Shown piece after piece: positions 4,206 to 5,065 of a DNA stretch of 5,065 nucleotides. The notes beneath the pieces were generated by a model that was given only the letters and a program-made list of their open reading frames with translations, had not been told where the DNA came from and searched no databases. The translations under genes were made by a program, and so were the position numbers. Origin of the DNA: DATGWF01 sp035299585 (lineage in GTDB: Bacteria > Actinomycetota > Actinomycetes > Actinomycetales > Microbacteriaceae); contig DATGWF010000023.1 of the NCBI GenBank assembly GCA_035299585.1, positions 1 through 5,065 of the forward strand. The letters are read 5' to 3'. The stretch's first letter is position 1. Each line of letters begins with the position of its first letter.

Positions 4206-5065
4206 GAGTCACCCTTCGATAGTGGTCGGAAACAAGTGGCGTCAGGCCGTTACCGGACTGGAACGCCCCGCACAGTTCGATGTCGCGCTCGCGAGCAGCC
4301 GCTGCCAGTCGAGAAACTGCCGCCACAGTCTCGCTCGACCGGCGACTCACTCCCTCGCGCCATCGAGTCACGACGGCATCGCGCACCTCCAGCTCGGCAC
4401 CGCCGAGCAGGATGCCGAACTCCCGGACTCCGAGCTCAACGAGGTCACCGTTCGGGACGATGCCATCACGGCCGTAGCTCAGGCGAACGATGTGACGCGA
4501 AGCGGGAAGTTGCTCGGCAACCCATGCCCACTTCGCTGACACGTGCGTGACGGCTTTCGCCAGCAGGCCTGTGCCGGCGGCGATGAGCGCGCCGCTCCCC
4601 AGCGGAACCGCGTCAAGAGCCTCGGAATCAACGGCGAGAACAACGACCGCCGAATCGAGCGTGCTCGGCGTCGACATGCCGTGAGACACCTGTAGCAGTC
4701 GAGCGGACTCGTCGAGGCCACAGGCGAGAGTGAGTGCGTCGCACTGCCAGGTTCGACCGAAGCATTTCACTGCGAAGCCCTCTCGCGAATGGTCGACGGA
4801 GGCAACCTCTGTCTCGAGCACGAGGTCGACACCGCGCGCCTGCAGCTCGTCACTCAACCGAACCACCAGCCGCGCCATGCCCCCGCGAAGCCCGTCGATT
4901 GCGGCACCCGGGCGAGGAGCATCCGCTCGAACTCGAGCGACGGCGGCGGTGAGTGACCCCGCCTCCGGGAGCGCGGCAACGACCGGCGCGAGCACATCCC
5001 GCGCAATAATCCGGTCGGCCGACACCCCGTGCACGCCCGCGATGACGGGGTTGACGAATCGGTCG
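4186..5065 (-). CDS. hemY: Coproporphyrinogen III oxidase / protoporphyrinogen oxidase family, C-terminal part
   Basis: The reading frame is open to the right edge, so the gene start and the N-terminal FAD-binding Rossmann motif lie outside. The window holds 292 codons, roughly the last 60% of a typical 450-500-residue enzyme. In the coproporphyrin-dependent pathway this flavoprotein (CgoX) oxidises coproporphyrinogen III to coproporphyrin III with oxygen; next to hemQ and hemH that role is the natural one. Counting from the first full codon in the window, visible family features are FVNPVIAGVHG (3-13), GLRGGMARLVVRL (58-70), LLAKAVTHVSAKWAW (167-181), HIVRLSYGRDG (191-201) and the C-terminal FAD-contacting GAFQSGNGL (266-274). 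An in-frame GTG at 5032-5034 is internal, because conserved residues continue upstream of it. The usual LPxY/GH stretch after the RW near residue 234 is replaced by WREGVSRRSSET. The gene overlaps hemQ by 20 nt, and the operon promoter must lie beyond the right edge. Confidence 0.93.
   Translation of the reverse strand, partial: DRFVNPVIAGVHGVSADRIIARDVLAPVVAALPEAGSLTAAVARVRADAPRPGAAIDGLRGGMARLVVRLSDELQARGVDLVLETEVASVDHSREGFAVKCFGRTWQCDALTLACGLDESARLLQVSHGMSTPSTLDSAVVVLAVDSEALDAVPLGSGALIAAGTGLLAKAVTHVSAKWAWVAEQLPASRHIVRLSYGRDGIVPNGDLVELGVREFGILLGGAELEVRDAVVTRWREGVSRRSSETVAAVSRLAAAARERDIELCGAFQSGNGLTPLVSDHYRRVTHDPVRD
4212..4217 (-). promoter_or_regulatory. Ribosome binding site of hemQ inside hemY
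   Basis: GAAGGG on the minus strand lies 6 nt before the hemQ ATG at 4205. It decides this start even though it overlaps hemY by 20 nt, because the hemY stop is at 4186-4188. Confidence 0.65.

Noticed and set aside
847..5065. Functional link between the surface propeller and the haem operon, such as haem uptake
   Set aside because: The genes are convergent and separated by a terminator, and the propeller has no haem-binding motif that I recognise. Adjacency alone is not enough.

Overview
The window looks like a chromosomal segment of a high-GC Gram-positive bacterium (Actinomycetota), most plausibly a Microbacteriaceae-type lineage. Three things support this. The haem genes are of the coproporphyrin-dependent type with actinobacterial motifs (HemQ with the SHVPGF and YPFVRSYEWYLLP motifs, and a ferrochelatase with C-terminal cysteines). 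A surface protein ends in an LAATG sorting signal, the type used by class E sortases of high-GC actinobacteria. The tRNA genes do not encode CCA. The family-level placement is inference.

Layout, left to right. (1) Bases 1-102, minus strand: the first 34 codons of an exported protein, a signal peptide followed by NYPSWQ; the gene runs off the left edge. (2) Bases 103-367: intergenic, with a small inverted repeat at 176-195 and a likely promoter at 307-334. (3) Bases 368-663: tRNA-Glu(TTC), tRNA-Asp(GTC), a terminator-like hairpin, then tRNA-Phe(GAA), followed by two tandem hairpins up to base 720. (4) Bases 721-846: a regulatory gap with a near-perfect palindrome and a strong G-rich ribosome binding site. 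(5) Bases 847-2397, plus strand: a 516-residue secreted Asp-box (BNR) beta-propeller with a signal peptide and a C-terminal LAATG cell-wall anchor. (6) Bases 2379-2413: a GC-rich hairpin spanning the 21-bp gap between convergent genes. (7) Bases 2419-5065, minus strand: a tightly overlapping haem operon in the order hemY (5' part outside the window), hemQ, hemH.

The haem genes encode the last three steps of the coproporphyrin-dependent route. HemY/CgoX oxidises coproporphyrinogen III to coproporphyrin III, HemH/CpfC inserts iron to give coprohaem, and HemQ/ChdC decarboxylates coprohaem to haem b. Reading-frame overlaps of 20 and 4 nt suggest translational coupling.

Most of the window is conventional. 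The least explained item is the wall-anchored Asp-box protein. Its N-terminal region aligns by eye with the start of bacterial sialidases, but the catalytic arginine of the RIP motif is replaced by threonine, so it looks like a non-catalytic surface propeller. No clearly new multi-gene system is visible.
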